From assembly GCA_900539625.1 (NCBI GenBank), contig UQCW01000001.1:62001-126000 (forward strand): a stretch of DNA of 64,000 nucleotides. The letters are read 5' to 3'. The notes under the pieces were generated by a model. It was given only the letters and a program-made list of their open reading frames with translations, was not told the origin of the DNA and made no database searches. Shown in pieces: positions 7,631 to 18,386 of this stretch (position 1 is the stretch's first letter; every line of letters starts with the position of its first letter). The position numbers were made by a program, and so were the translations under genes. Origin of the DNA: an uncultured Prevotella sp. GTDB taxonomy: Bacteria > Bacteroidota > Bacteroidia > Bacteroidales > Bacteroidaceae.

Positions 7631-9187
7631 ATGGCAGGACCAAAAACATATACGGCAAACTATAAATCTGGCAAGGGGCGTAAAAACGCCGTTCCGGAAG
7701 AAGACGGTTACGGACATTTGCAACCGCAGGAGCCCGACTTGGAGAAGGTGGTGTTGGGCGCCTTGATGATAGAGAAGGACGCTTATTCTCTCGTGAGCGA
7801 GATTTTGCGTCCGGAAAGCTTTTATGAGCCCAGACACCAGCTGATATATGAGGCCATCCGAAAACTCAATATCGAGCAGAAACCCGTTGACATCCTTACG
7901 GTTACAGACGAGCTGAAGAGGAGCGGACATCTGGAGGCCGTTGGCGGGCCATTCTATATCACGCAATTGAGCGGTTTGGTGGCGTCGGCTGCCCATATTG
8001 AGTATCACGCGAGAATCATCGCACAGAAATATCTGGCGCGTGAACTTATCTCTTACACGAGCAACATCCAGACAAAGGCGTTCGACAACACGCAGGATGT
8101 TGACGAACTTATGCAGGAGGCTGAGGGAAAGCTCTTTGAACTTTCTCAGCGCAACCTGAAGAAGGACTATACGCAGATTGACCCCGTCATCAACGATGCT
8201 TACAACATGCTGCAGAAAGCGGCGGCGAGAAGCGACGGATTGAGCGGTATTCCGAGCGGATTCCACCAGTTGGACAAAATGACGAGCGGTTGGCAAAACT
8301 CCGACCTCGTTATCCTTGCGGCACGTCCTGCAATGGGAAAGACGGCCTTCGCGTTGAGCATGGCCAAGAATATTGCCGTTGACCAGCAGGTGCCAGTGGC
8401 TTTCTTCTCCTTGGAAATGTCGAACGTCCAGTTGGTGAACCGTCTGATTGTCAATGTCTGCGAAATCACTGGCGAGAAAATCAAGAGCGGACAGTTGGCA
8501 CCTTATGAATGGGGACAGCTTGACCACAGGATAAAGAATCTTTACGGCGCCCCACTGTTTGTTGACGACACACCTTCGCTCTCCGTTTTCGAACTCAGAA
8601 CAAAGGCCAGGCGACTGGTGAGGGAACATGGTGTCAAGCTCATCATGATCGACTATTTGCAGCTCATGAACGCTTCAGGCATGAGTTTCGGAAGCCGTCA
8701 GGAAGAAGTGTCAACCGTGAGCCGTTCTTTGAAAGGGCTTGCTAAGGAACTAAATATTCCGATTTTGGCCCTGTCGCAGTTGAATCGTGGTGTTGAAAGC
8801 CGTGAAGGCAACGAAGGTAAGCGCCCGCAATTGTCGGATTTGCGCGAATCTGGAGCCATCGAGCAGGATGCGGATATGGTGTTGTTCATACACCGACCGG
8901 AATACTACCGTATTTTCACCGATGACAAGGGGTGCGATTTGCGCGGAAAGGCTGAAATCATCATCGCTAAGCATCGTAATGGTGCTGTCGGCGATGTGCT
9001 TCTAACATTCAAGGGACAGTATGCCCGATTCCAGAATCCTGATGACGAGATGGTTGTGCCGGTTCCAGGCGAGGAGACTGCCATGATCAGCCAGACGGCT
9101 GACGCAATACCTCCCATTGGCAACGAACAGCTGCCGCCGCCTGACGCCATCCCCTTTGCGCCTCCAACGGAGGAAGCTCCATTTTGA
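7631..9187 (+). CDS. dnaB: Replicative DNA helicase DnaB
   Basis: This is the hexameric 5'-3' helicase that unwinds the replication fork and recruits primase. The 518-residue product has the DnaB N-terminal domain (starting near QPQEPDLEKVVLGALMIEKDAY), a linker region and the RecA-like ATPase domain. The ATPase domain has Walker A ARPAMGKTAF (about residues 229-238), an H1a-like FFSLEMS, Walker B LIMIDYLQLM and the DLRESGAIEQDADMV arginine/sensor region. The start is the ATG at 7631 (MAGPKTY), because residues upstream of it in the frame do not resemble the family. A proline-rich C-terminal tail (LPPPDAIPFAPP) follows, as in other Bacteroidetes DnaB. No intein interrupts the ATPase domain. 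Confidence 0.97.
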   Translation: MAGPKTYTANYKSGKGRKNAVPEEDGYGHLQPQEPDLEKVVLGALMIEKDAYSLVSEILRPESFYEPRHQLIYEAIRKLNIEQKPVDILTVTDELKRSGHLEAVGGPFYITQLSGLVASAAHIEYHARIIAQKYLARELISYTSNIQTKAFDNTQDVDELMQEAEGKLFELSQRNLKKDYTQIDPVINDAYNMLQKAAARSDGLSGIPSGFHQLDKMTSGWQNSDLVILAARPAMGKTAFALSMAKNIAVDQQVPVAFFSLEMSNVQLVNRLIVNVCEITGEKIKSGQLAPYEWGQLDHRIKNLYGAPLFVDDTPSLSVFELRTKARRLVREHGVKLIMIDYLQLMNASGMSFGSRQEEVSTVSRSLKGLAKELNIPILALSQLNRGVESREGNEGKRPQLSDLRESGAIEQDADMVLFIHRPEYYRIFTDDKGCDLRGKAEIIIAKHRNGAVGDVLLTFKGQYARFQNPDDEMVVPVPGEETAMISQTADAIPPIGNEQLPPPDAIPFAPPTEEAPF

Positions 9188-9231
9188 TAAAGGGGGTGTT
9201 CAGATACAATAAGAACCTCTTTTTTTCGTTA

Positions 9232-9276
9232 TAAATAGGTGGTCAGATATTTTGACCACTTACTTATACCCGATAG
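9232..9276. repeat. Short hairpin repeat PR2, copy 1
   Basis: ATAAATAGGTGGTCA and TGACCACTTACTTAT face each other across a short loop between dnaB and ruvA. The arms match the core (AAGTAGGTGTTCA) of the hairpins at 19483-19522, 21967-22016 and 45591-45616, with GGTCA in place of GTTCA. It could act as a weak terminator or a mobile short repeat. Confidence 0.5.
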
Positions 9277-9346
9277 GACGTTATGTCCGTGAATTGATAG
9301 GTCCTTGCGTTTGCCCGTTTAGGACGTTTTAAATTGAAAATTTGCT

Positions 9347-9955
9347 ATGATTGATTATATAAAAGGTGTCGTGGATGACTTGAATCCGACAACGGCAATT
9401 GTTGAGGCTGGCGGTGTTGGCTACGAATTGACGATTTCTTTGGGCACCTATACTGCCATACAAGGCAAGGAGCAGGTGAAACTCTTTGTTTATGAGGCCA
9501 TTCGCGAGGACGCATACCAGTTGTATGGCTTTGCAACGAAGCTGGAGCGTCAGTTGTTTTTGTTGCTGATTAGTGTGTCTGGCGTTGGCGGGAGCACCGC
9601 CCGCGTGATGCTGTCGGCCTTTTCCCCGTCGGAATTGGCGGAGATCATCCGCGATGAAAACATCTCCATGCTCAAAAGCATCAAGGGCATCGGCCCGAAG
9701 GCGGCAAATAGAATCGTTGTGGAACTGAAGGACAAAATTTCGCTTGACATGAGTGTGGCCGGTGACAAACCGGCAGGGGCGGGCGGTGCGTCCATGAGCA
9801 GTGCGCAAAAGGAAATTGCCAACGAAGCCATTGCCGCGTTGACGATGCTCGGCTTCTCTCCGGCTCCCAGCCAGAAGGCGGTTCATCAAATCATTAAAGC
9901 CACTCCCGATATTGCTGTTGAGCAGATCATCAAGCAAGCGCTGAAAATGCTTTAG
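9347..9955 (+). CDS. ruvA: Holliday junction branch-migration protein RuvA
   Basis: RuvA binds the four-way junction and loads the RuvB motor in recombination and repair. The 202-residue product has all three domains: the N-terminal OB fold (MIDYIKGVVDDL…GVGYEL), helix-hairpin-helix motifs (LLISVSGVGGSTARVML and SIKGIGPKAANRIVVELK) and the C-terminal three-helix RuvB-binding domain (EIANEAIAALTMLGFS…). The ATG at 9347 gives the family-typical start. sprA follows 118 bases downstream, an adjacency common in Bacteroidetes. Confidence 0.96.
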   Translation: MIDYIKGVVDDLNPTTAIVEAGGVGYELTISLGTYTAIQGKEQVKLFVYEAIREDAYQLYGFATKLERQLFLLLISVSGVGGSTARVMLSAFSPSELAEIIRDENISMLKSIKGIGPKAANRIVVELKDKISLDMSVAGDKPAGAGGASMSSAQKEIANEAIAALTMLGFSPAPSQKAVHQIIKATPDIAVEQIIKQALKML

Positions 9956-10073
9956 GGGTGTTGAATTACTAAGGCTGTCTGTTTCGGGGAAGAAATGCTG
10001 GTTGCCCAATATATGTCGCTTCAAAAGGAAAATTTCCTTGGTGTGAAGGGGAAGGGGTGCCTGTAATTATCTC

Positions 10074-13000
10074 GTGTATTTTTCAAAAGAATTGAATTTG
10101 AAATTTAGATCAAAAATACGTGTTCTTGCATTGCTGCTACTGACATTCTCTTTGTCGGTGGCAGCCAATATGGTTTATGGCGGACGCTTGCAGCGTTTGC
10201 CAGTTGGAGAATGCGCGGCTGCCCCAGCTGATGCCATTTCCCAAAGTGCTTTGGGACGCGCTCCAATCATCGCGCAGGACACCATCGTGCCGAAGTTCCC
10301 TGTGAAGGAAACGGTGTTGCAAGAGGAGCAAGTGCCAGTTCAGCGTAGCGCCGACCTGAAAGACCCAGAGAATCTTAAAACGGATTTCTATTATGACGAG
10401 ACCACGGGGAAATATCTTCTGGGCACAAAAATGGGCAATTATTTTCTGGATGTTCCTTATGCTCTTTCTGAGACGGAGTATGACCGGTGGATGATGAAGA
10501 AGTCCATGCGGGAGTATTATATGAACAGGAATTCCCAGGAATTTAAGTCGAAAGGGAAAGAGCAGTTTGATTTCACGGATATGCACTTCGACCTCGGACC
10601 GGCCAATAAAATATTCGGCCCCGGTGGTGTGCGTATCAAAACCCAAGGAAGCGCAGAACTGAAGATTGGAGCAAACACACGTTTCGTTGACGACCCATCG
10701 TTGGCGGAACGCAATCGGCGTGTCTTTGGTTTTGATTTCGACGAGAAAATCAACTTGAGCGTGAATGGTAAGGTCGGTGACAAGGTGAACATGGACTTTA
10801 ACTACAACTCGGAGGCGACGTTTAATTTCGACACCCAAAATATAAAACTCAGGTATGAAGGCAAGGAAGACGAAATATTCAAACTCATCGAGGCGGGTAA
10901 TGTCTCCCTCCCTTCCAACTCTTCTTTGATTCGCGGCGCTTCTTCGCTTTTCGGCGTGAGGGCAGATATGCAGTTTGGCAAACTGAAACTGCAAACGGTT
11001 GTGTCGCAAAAAAAATCGAGCAGCCAGAGCGTCAGTTCAAAGGGAGGTGTGCAGCTCACAGATTTTGAGATAACTGCCGACAACTATGAAGAAAACCGCC
11101 ACTTCTTCCTGGCTCGCTTTTTTCGCGACAACTATGATGCAAATATGTCGCAACTGCCCAATGTCTTTTCTGGCGTGACCATCAACCGCATCGAAGTGTG
11201 GGTGACCAACAAGAGCGGTGTGACGACAAACACGCGCAATATAGTGGCCTTTACGGACCTGGCCGAGCAGAAGAAAATCTCAGACCTCTGGAGCGCCAAC
11301 GGTAGCGCAGCGCCCGACAATAACTCCAACACGCTCTATTCCAATTTAAATGGTTCGCTTTCCGGCGCGAGAAATATCACGCAGGCCACGTCTGTGCTTG
11401 ACGCGGCAGGCTTGGTCGGCGGCAATGATTATGAGAAATTGGAGACGGCGCGTTTGCTCAATTCTTCTGAATATAAGGTGAATACAGCGTTGGGCTACAT
11501 CTCCCTCAAGTCGACGTTGCAACCCGACCAGGTGCTCGCCGTGGCTTATGAGTACACCTATAAAGGGCAGACTTTCCAGGTCGGTGAATTTTCTTCCGAC
11601 ATCAAAGACAACCAGCAGGTGCTTTATGTGAAAGCGCTGAAGAACACGGCCTGTACGCCTCAGATGGGCAACTGGGATTTGATGATGAAAAACGTCTATT
11701 CCCTTGGTGCCACTTCTCTCCAGAGCGACAAGTTTCGTTTGAATATCAAATATCTGAGCGACACGACGGGCGTTTATCTTTCATATCTCCCTGAGCCGTC
11801 TTTGAAAAACAAGAAAATTCTGACGCTCGTTGGCCTCGACCGCTTGGACAACAACAACAAGAGAAACCCTAACGGCTATTTTGACTATGTTGATGGCTAC
11901 ACCATCGACGCAGCCAACGGCCGTGTCTATTTCCCTGTGGCAGAACCGTTTGGCGAGAACTTGAGGCGCGTTATCGGGGATGATGCCGTCAGTGGTAAAT
12001 ATGTGTTCCAGGAGTTGTATGATTCGACAAAAACTGTGGCCAAGCAGATTGCCGAGAAAAACAAATATATCATAACGGGCCAGTATAAGGCTTCGAAAAA
12101 CAACGAAATTCAGTTGGGCTCCATGAATATCCCTCAGGGTTCTGTGGTGGTCACAGCTGGAGGCATGACGCTGGCAGAAGGCACCGATTACCGTGTGGAC
12201 TATAGTTCCGGAATCGTCACCATCTTGAATCAGAGCATCTTGGATGCAGGCACTCCCATCAATGTCAGTACGGAGAGCGACACCAATTATGGCATGCAGC
12301 GTAAAACGCTTGTCGGATTCAATTGGCAATATGATTTCTCAAAGTCGTTCACTTTGGGCGGCACCTTTATGCACTTGGGCGAAAAACCATTGACAACGAA
12401 GGTGGCTATGGGAAGCGAACCGCTCAACAACACGATGTGGGGGCTCAATATGTCTTGGAAGAAGGAAAGCCAGTGGCTTACCAATATACTGGACAAACTG
12501 CCCGTGTTGCATTGCACGGCACCTTCCAGCATCAATTTCTCCGCCGAGTTTGCTCAACTCATTGCCGGACGCATTCAGGGCGCCCAGGGCAACGCTTCAT
12601 ATATCGATGATTTTGAAAACGCTAAGAACGAAATCGATATTTCGAATCCGACGGAGTGGACGCTGAGTTCCGTGCCGAGCATGTTCCCCGAATCGAAATT
12701 GACCAACGACCTCCGCTATGGCTACAACCGCGCTTTGTTGGCATGGTATTACATTGACCCTCTTTTCACGAGACGTTCCTCTTCTTTGACACCAGGCCAT
12801 ATCAAGAGCGACCTCAAACAGCTGTCTGACCCCCGCGTCAGGGAGATCTATAAAAACGAATTGTTTCCCAACCGTCAGATTAATTTCAGTGAGGCTTCAA
12901 CGCTGAACGTCCTCAACCTGGCGTACTATCCCAACGAGCGTGGCCCGTATAATCTCGACCCCTCGCTGGATGCTAACGGCCGTTTGCTTTCTCCGTCAAA

Positions 13001-16000
13001 GAGATGGGGCGGCATGATGCGCAAGATTGACGTCTCTGACTTCGAGACGGCGAACATCGGCTACATTGAATTTTGGTTGATGGATCCTTTTATCACCACG
13101 CAAGACAATGCGGCGGCCTTCTCTGGCGACCTCTATTTCAACCTCGGAGAGATCAGCGAAGACATCCTCAAAGACGGCAAGAAATTCTATGAAAGCGGAC
13201 TGCCCATTGATGACGACCCTTCGCAATACACGGAAACGGTATGGGGACGTGTACCAACGCAAAACAGTATCACCTATGCGTTTAACACCTCAAGCGGCGC
13301 ACGCCAGAAGCAAGACGTCGGTTTCAACGGTCTTTCAAGCAAGGATGAAGTGGAGTTTCCCGCCTATAAGCAGTATCTCAACAGCATCCGCAACATTGTC
13401 CGTCCGGAAGTCTACGATTCCATCCTTGCCTCGCCTTCTGCCGACAAGTACCACTATTTTCGTGGCACAGACTTCGACAATGCACAGACGTCGATTCTTG
13501 AGCGCTACAAACGCATCAACAATCCCAACGGCAATTCCGTAGACGCTGAGCATTCTCCGGAAAAGTATAGCACGGCCTATAAGACCACGCCAGATGTGGA
13601 GGATATCAACCAAGACTACACGCTGAACGAATACGAAAAATATTATCAGTATCGCGTGCGCATTTCGCCCGACATGATGAATGTGGGGCAGAATTTCATC
13701 GTTGACAAACGCGAGAATACCACCACCACGCGTGATGGCAACCACTTGACAACCAAGTGGTATCTCTTCCGCATCCCTGTTGAACAATATGAGAAGCGCG
13801 AGGGAAACATCAGTGATTTCTCAAGCATCCGCTTCATGCGTATGTTCATGACGGGATTTGAAAAACCAGTTGTGCTCCGTTTTGCCACCCTCAACCTCGT
13901 TCACGGAGAATGGCGCTCTTATGAGCAGTCGCTCTATGCCAACCATGTGCCCGACGTGAGCGGTAACTTGAGCGTGTCGGCTGTGAGTTTCGAAGAGAAC
14001 AACGAGAAAACACCGGTCAACTATGTCATCCCGCCCGGCATCAGTCGCGTTGTCGACCCCGGTCAGCAGCAGATTCTTCAGGACAACGAGCAGTCGTTGG
14101 CGCTGACGGTGGAGAACCTCGCCTCAGGCGACGCCCGCGCCGTTTACAAAAATACGTCGCTCGATTTGCGTCGCTATCGCCATTTGCAGATGTTCGCGCA
14201 TGCCAACAGTCTGCCTGGCGATGCGTCTCTGGAAGATGGGCAGACCAGCATCTTCATCAGATTGGGCTCTGACTACAAAAACAATTTCTATGAATACGAA
14301 ATCCCGTTGAAGGTGACTCCGGAGGGAAACTATCCCAATTCCGGAACCGGCCCTGCCAAGGTGTGGCCAGTTGAAAATATGCTCGACATCGACTTGACTG
14401 TGCTCACGAATGTCAAGAAAAACAGGAACAAGCAGAAATCATTGGGCCTAACGGGGTATGCCCAGCTTTATAGCGAATATGATGTAAACCGTCCGGCAAA
14501 CAAAATTTCCGTGATGGGAAATCCTTCTTTGGGAGAAGTGCGCACCATCATGATTGGTGTCCGAAACAATTCCCGTTCCGTCAAGAGCGTGGAAGTATGG
14601 GCCAATGAATTGCGTTTGCAGAATTTCAGCAACAAGGGCGGATGGGCTGCGCAGAGCACGCTCAACATGCAATTGTCTGATGTGGCAAGCGTCAATCTCT
14701 CCGGCCATATCGAAACCGATGGATTTGGCGGTCTCGAAGAAGGTGTCAGTCAGCGTCGCGACAACGACCTCTTCCAATATAGCGTGACAACCAATGTTGA
14801 AGCTGGCCGCTTTTTGCCCGACAAAATAAAGCTTAAAGCCCCCATTTATTACACCTATAGCAAGGAGAGAACATCGCCGCGATATAATCCGCTTGACACC
14901 GACATGAGCATGGACGAATCGTTGGAAGGCCTCGCCACCAAGCATGAGAAAGATTCTTTGAAGAACATTGCCGAAACGGTGGTGATCAACAAGAATATCA
15001 GTATTTCCGGCCTGCGTTTCGACATCTCCACCAAGCGCCATCCGATGCCCTACGACCCCGCCAACTTCTCCTTCAGTTACGGTCATAGCAGCCGTCACAC
15101 GTCGGGAGAGACAACAGCATGGGAGAAAGACCAGAATTGGAAGTGGAATTTCAATTACAATTATTCGCCCTCTTACAAGGCTTTCGAGCCCTTCAAAAAA
15201 ATGAAGAGCAAGAGCCAATGGATGAAGATTGTAAAGGAATTGAATTTCAACTATCTGCCTCAGAACATCGGCTTCAATTCCGACATCACGCGCAACTATT
15301 TCGAATTGCAGGAGCGCGATATGGAAAACCTCGACAACACGACGTTGCCATTGACGTGGTCGAGCGATTTCTTATGGAACAGAAGTTTCACACTCCGTTG
15401 GGACCTGACAAAGAGCCTGCATGCCAATTTCTCTTCTGGCACGAACGCTGAGATTGAGCAGCCCTACACGGCTATCAACAAAGATTTGTATCCCGACCGC
15501 TATACGGCGTGGAAAGACTCTGTCTGGAGCAGCATTCGCAATATGGGAACTCCGCTCAACTATCAGCAGAGCTTCGATGCCTCATGGCAGTTGCCAATCA
15601 ACAAATTGCCAGTTTTCGATTGGGTGACCTCTGACGTGAAATACGCCGCCACCTATAATTGGGAACGCGGAGCTGACCTGGACGACGGCACACAGATGGC
15701 CGGAACCATCGCTAATTCGAGAACCACTTCTACCAACGTGCGCATGAAGTTTGAAACGCTCTACAATCATGTGCCGTTCCTGAAGAAGGTGAATCGCAAA
15801 TTCGCTTCAAGTTTCTCTACGGTGAAGCCAACGATGCCCAAGAAGTTCGTAAAGGAAATACAGCTCAAGCAAGACACCACGCTTGTCGTGCAACACGGGC
15901 AGAAGTCGAAGCGTCTGCGGGTCGTGGCCATACGCCAGGACGGCTCACGCTATGCGTTGAAATATAAAGTTTTAGACAATAATAAAATTGAGATTTCTTC

Positions 16001-17525
16001 GCGCGATACCACACATCTGAAACTCACCGTCACATCTCGCCGCAACACGGAAGACCAGCGTTGGTATAAGGCGCTGCAATTCGGAACGAGAATGCTCATG
16101 ATGGTGCGCAGTGTCAACGTGTCTTACACCAACCGCTACAACATGACCCTGCCGGGCTTCATGCCGCGTGTTGGTGATTATTTCGGTCAGCACAGTGGCG
16201 GAGGGCTGCAGCCGGGACTCGATTTCGCTTTTGGATTCACAGGCGACAGCTATATCCAGAAAGCCATGTCTAACGGCTGGCTTAATACGGCCGATAGCAT
16301 AGTGACGCCAGCCACCACCAATCTCAATGAGGATTTCCAAATCCGCGCCACCCTGGAGCCAATTCCGAATTTGAAGATAGACTTGAATGCGTCGCGCAAC
16401 ACCAACAAGACGCGCAGCATCCAATACATGTTCTCTGGTATGCCGACAACCGAGACAGGCTCTTTCACTATGACAACGATATCCATCCGCTCGGCTTTCG
16501 AGAAGGGTGGTTCTGTCAACAATGGTTACCGGAGCAAAACATTTCAGCGTTTCGTCAACTCGCTCGATTCCTATCAGCAGCGGGTTGAAGCGCAGTATGC
16601 TGGTGCCGTTTATCCTGCAGGCTCCGCTTTGGCGGGCAAACCCTTCGACCCCGCCAACGGAACAGTTGGCAAATACTCGGCCGATGTCATGATTCCTGCG
16701 TTCCTCAACGCCTATGCCTCTGGCGGCACTTCGCTCGACATTTTCCCGAGCCTCTCCAAACTGTTGCCCAACTGGACTGTCAACTACAACGGTCTGGCCA
16801 AGCTGAAACGCATGCGTCGTATCTTCCGTGCCTTTACCATCACGCATGCCTATAAGAGCGTATATTCTGTAGGATCGTACAACACCTTCACCTCCTTCCA
16901 AGAATATATGGGCGGACTCGGCTTCATCAGCGACGTCTCAACCGGCATGCCAACGCCGAGCAGCAAGTTCGACATCTCAACCGTCAGCATCAACGAGAGC
17001 TTCTCGCCACTGATTGGTGTCGACATGACGTTCAACAACAATATCTCCACCAAGGTGGAATACAGGAAGACGCGCGTGCTGAACCTCAGTATGACTTCTC
17101 AGCAGCTCACCGAAACGCGCTCCAACGACTTTGTCATCGGTGCTGGCTACAAGATTTCTGGTGCGAAATTGTTCGCGCCGAAGAAAACCGTGAAGTCGCG
17201 TCGCCGCGGCAACCGTTCAAGTAATCAGCAAAACGAACAGACGTCCAGCAGTCGCGGTTTCTCCAACGACCTGAATTTGCGCTTCGACATTTCGTTCAGA
17301 AATCAGAGTGCCATCTGCCGCGACATCCTCACGGTGCTGTCACAGGCCACGAGCGGAAACAAAGCCGTCCAGGTGTCGTTTTCTGCCGACTACGCCCTGA
17401 GCCGCTATCTCACGCTGACGGCCTACTATGACCGGCAGATGAATCGTCCGCTCTTGACATCCTCATCCTATCCGACAACGACACAGGATTTTGGAGTGAG
17501 CCTCAAGTTCATCCTCAACCGTTGA
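10074..17525 (+). CDS. sprA: Type IX secretion outer-membrane translocon SprA/Sov
   Basis: At 2483 residues this is by far the largest gene here. SprA (Sov in Porphyromonas) forms the very large beta-barrel through which T9SS cargo crosses the outer membrane. Evidence: an N-terminal signal segment (IRVLALLLLTFSLSVAANMVYG), family sequences such as NFFLDVPYALSETEY, FDFTDMHFDLGPANKIFGPGG and KINLSVNGKVGDKVNMDFNY, and many amphipathic beta-strand repeats to the C-terminal F-x-L-K-F-I-L-N-R. No ATG precedes the signal peptide in frame. Translation must use the GTG at 10074 or the TTG codons at about 10089; the first internal ATG would remove the signal. No frameshift is seen over 7.4 kb. T9SS cargo with the usual C-terminal domain was not recognised elsewhere in the window. 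Confidence 0.95.
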   Translation: MYFSKELNLKFRSKIRVLALLLLTFSLSVAANMVYGGRLQRLPVGECAAAPADAISQSALGRAPIIAQDTIVPKFPVKETVLQEEQVPVQRSADLKDPENLKTDFYYDETTGKYLLGTKMGNYFLDVPYALSETEYDRWMMKKSMREYYMNRNSQEFKSKGKEQFDFTDMHFDLGPANKIFGPGGVRIKTQGSAELKIGANTRFVDDPSLAERNRRVFGFDFDEKINLSVNGKVGDKVNMDFNYNSEATFNFDTQNIKLRYEGKEDEIFKLIEAGNVSLPSNSSLIRGASSLFGVRADMQFGKLKLQTVVSQKKSSSQSVSSKGGVQLTDFEITADNYEENRHFFLARFFRDNYDANMSQLPNVFSGVTINRIEVWVTNKSGVTTNTRNIVAFTDLAEQKKISDLWSANGSAAPDNNSNTLYSNLNGSLSGARNITQATSVLDAAGLVGGNDYEKLETARLLNSSEYKVNTALGYISLKSTLQPDQVLAVAYEYTYKGQTFQVGEFSSDIKDNQQVLYVKALKNTACTPQMGNWDLMMKNVYSLGATSLQSDKFRLNIKYLSDTTGVYLSYLPEPSLKNKKILTLVGLDRLDNNNKRNPNGYFDYVDGYTIDAANGRVYFPVAEPFGENLRRVIGDDAVSGKYVFQELYDSTKTVAKQIAEKNKYIITGQYKASKNNEIQLGSMNIPQGSVVVTAGGMTLAEGTDYRVDYSSGIVTILNQSILDAGTPINVSTESDTNYGMQRKTLVGFNWQYDFSKSFTLGGTFMHLGEKPLTTKVAMGSEPLNNTMWGLNMSWKKESQWLTNILDKLPVLHCTAPSSINFSAEFAQLIAGRIQGAQGNASYIDDFENAKNEIDISNPTEWTLSSVPSMFPESKLTNDLRYGYNRALLAWYYIDPLFTRRSSSLTPGHIKSDLKQLSDPRVREIYKNELFPNRQINFSEASTLNVLNLAYYPNERGPYNLDPSLDANGRLLSPSKRWGGMMRKIDVSDFETANIGYIEFWLMDPFITTQDNAAAFSGDLYFNLGEISEDILKDGKKFYESGLPIDDDPSQYTETVWGRVPTQNSITYAFNTSSGARQKQDVGFNGLSSKDEVEFPAYKQYLNSIRNIVRPEVYDSILASPSADKYHYFRGTDFDNAQTSILERYKRINNPNGNSVDAEHSPEKYSTAYKTTPDVEDINQDYTLNEYEKYYQYRVRISPDMMNVGQNFIVDKRENTTTTRDGNHLTTKWYLFRIPVEQYEKREGNISDFSSIRFMRMFMTGFEKPVVLRFATLNLVHGEWRSYEQSLYANHVPDVSGNLSVSAVSFEENNEKTPVNYVIPPGISRVVDPGQQQILQDNEQSLALTVENLASGDARAVYKNTSLDLRRYRHLQMFAHANSLPGDASLEDGQTSIFIRLGSDYKNNFYEYEIPLKVTPEGNYPNSGTGPAKVWPVENMLDIDLTVLTNVKKNRNKQKSLGLTGYAQLYSEYDVNRPANKISVMGNPSLGEVRTIMIGVRNNSRSVKSVEVWANELRLQNFSNKGGWAAQSTLNMQLSDVASVNLSGHIETDGFGGLEEGVSQRRDNDLFQYSVTTNVEAGRFLPDKIKLKAPIYYTYSKERTSPRYNPLDTDMSMDESLEGLATKHEKDSLKNIAETVVINKNISISGLRFDISTKRHPMPYDPANFSFSYGHSSRHTSGETTAWEKDQNWKWNFNYNYSPSYKAFEPFKKMKSKSQWMKIVKELNFNYLPQNIGFNSDITRNYFELQERDMENLDNTTLPLTWSSDFLWNRSFTLRWDLTKSLHANFSSGTNAEIEQPYTAINKDLYPDRYTAWKDSVWSSIRNMGTPLNYQQSFDASWQLPINKLPVFDWVTSDVKYAATYNWERGADLDDGTQMAGTIANSRTTSTNVRMKFETLYNHVPFLKKVNRKFASSFSTVKPTMPKKFVKEIQLKQDTTLVVQHGQKSKRLRVVAIRQDGSRYALKYKVLDNNKIEISSRDTTHLKLTVTSRRNTEDQRWYKALQFGTRMLMMVRSVNVSYTNRYNMTLPGFMPRVGDYFGQHSGGGLQPGLDFAFGFTGDSYIQKAMSNGWLNTADSIVTPATTNLNEDFQIRATLEPIPNLKIDLNASRNTNKTRSIQYMFSGMPTTETGSFTMTTISIRSAFEKGGSVNNGYRSKTFQRFVNSLDSYQQRVEAQYAGAVYPAGSALAGKPFDPANGTVGKYSADVMIPAFLNAYASGGTSLDIFPSLSKLLPNWTVNYNGLAKLKRMRRIFRAFTITHAYKSVYSVGSYNTFTSFQEYMGGLGFISDVSTGMPTPSSKFDISTVSINESFSPLIGVDMTFNNNISTKVEYRKTRVLNLSMTSQQLTETRSNDFVIGAGYKISGAKLFAPKKTVKSRRRGNRSSNQQNEQTSSSRGFSNDLNLRFDISFRNQSAICRDILTVLSQATSGNKAVQVSFSADYALSRYLTLTAYYDRQMNRPLLTSSSYPTTTQDFGVSLKFILNR

Positions 17526-17564
17526 TTTCCTGCGTGATCACCACCACTAAGATCCCAAACGACA

Positions 17565-18326
17565 ATGAAAGAATATCATCTTTTTTATGCGCCCGATTTT
17601 CCCCTTTCAGCGGCTTTGCCGTCTGACGACTCCAATCATGCCGTACGCGTGTTGCGCATGAAAGAAGGCGACGAGTTGCGCGTCACTGATGGCGTCGGGA
17701 ATTTCTACGACTGCACCATCACGATGGCTTCGCGTTCCAACTGCCTGCTGCAAGTCGACCGCGAACACCGCGACACGAAATCCTGGAAAGGGCAAATCCA
17801 TCTCGTTGTTGCCCCCACCAAAAATATGGACCGCATGGAGTGGCTGGCGGAAAAAGCCACCGAAATCGGAATGGACCGCATCTCCTTCATTGATTGCAAA
17901 AACTCCGAGCGCCGCGTTGTCAAAACGGAGCGCATTGAGCGCATCGTCATCTCTGCCATGAAGCAGAGCCATAAAGCATGGAAGCCCCTTGTTGATGAGA
18001 TGTGCCCCTTTGTGCAATTCCTCAAACAGCCCTTTAGCGGGCAACGCTTCATCGCCCATTGTTATGATATGGACGACGGCGATTCGATGAACGACGCGGC
18101 GTTTATGCAGAGCGAGGCACGCCACACCGTCTTTCTCCCGCAGGCAATAGACCCCGACAAAGACGTGCAGATCCTCATCGGGCCAGAGGGCGACTTTGCG
18201 CCGGAGGAAGTGGAAATGGCTTTCAAGGCAGGCTTCAAGCCCATATCCTTGGGCAAGAGCCGTCTGCGCACAGAAACGGCCGCTTTAGTAGCGGTTCATT
18301 TGGCCAATGTGGCAAAAATGCAGTAG
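17565..18326 (+). CDS. rsmE: 16S rRNA (uracil-1498-N3)-methyltransferase RsmE
   Basis: This SPOUT-class enzyme methylates U1498 of 16S rRNA using AdoMet. The 253-residue product has the N-terminal PUA-like domain (HLFYAPDF…DDSNHAVRVLRMKEGDELRVTDG) and the C-terminal knotted domain with the family motifs KNMDRMEWLAEKATEIG, MKQSHKAWKP, LIGPEGDFAPEE (AdoMet loop) and SLGKSRLRTETAALV. It starts 40 bases after sprA and is followed within 61 bases by the kinase-like gene, so it is probably co-transcribed. Confidence 0.95.
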   Translation: MKEYHLFYAPDFPLSAALPSDDSNHAVRVLRMKEGDELRVTDGVGNFYDCTITMASRSNCLLQVDREHRDTKSWKGQIHLVVAPTKNMDRMEWLAEKATEIGMDRISFIDCKNSERRVVKTERIERIVISAMKQSHKAWKPLVDEMCPFVQFLKQPFSGQRFIAHCYDMDDGDSMNDAAFMQSEARHTVFLPQAIDPDKDVQILIGPEGDFAPEEVEMAFKAGFKPISLGKSRLRTETAALVAVHLANVAKMQ

Positions 18327-18386
18327 GCGCTGCAGCCTTGCTTGGGGAAGCGTTTTGCAAGCCAAGACAACATCTACTTACCAGAT

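Noticed and set aside
15972..16901. 309-codon antisense ORF in sprA, with several others (14448-15218, 10137-11009)
   Set aside because: Shadows of the real sprA frame, without family resemblance.
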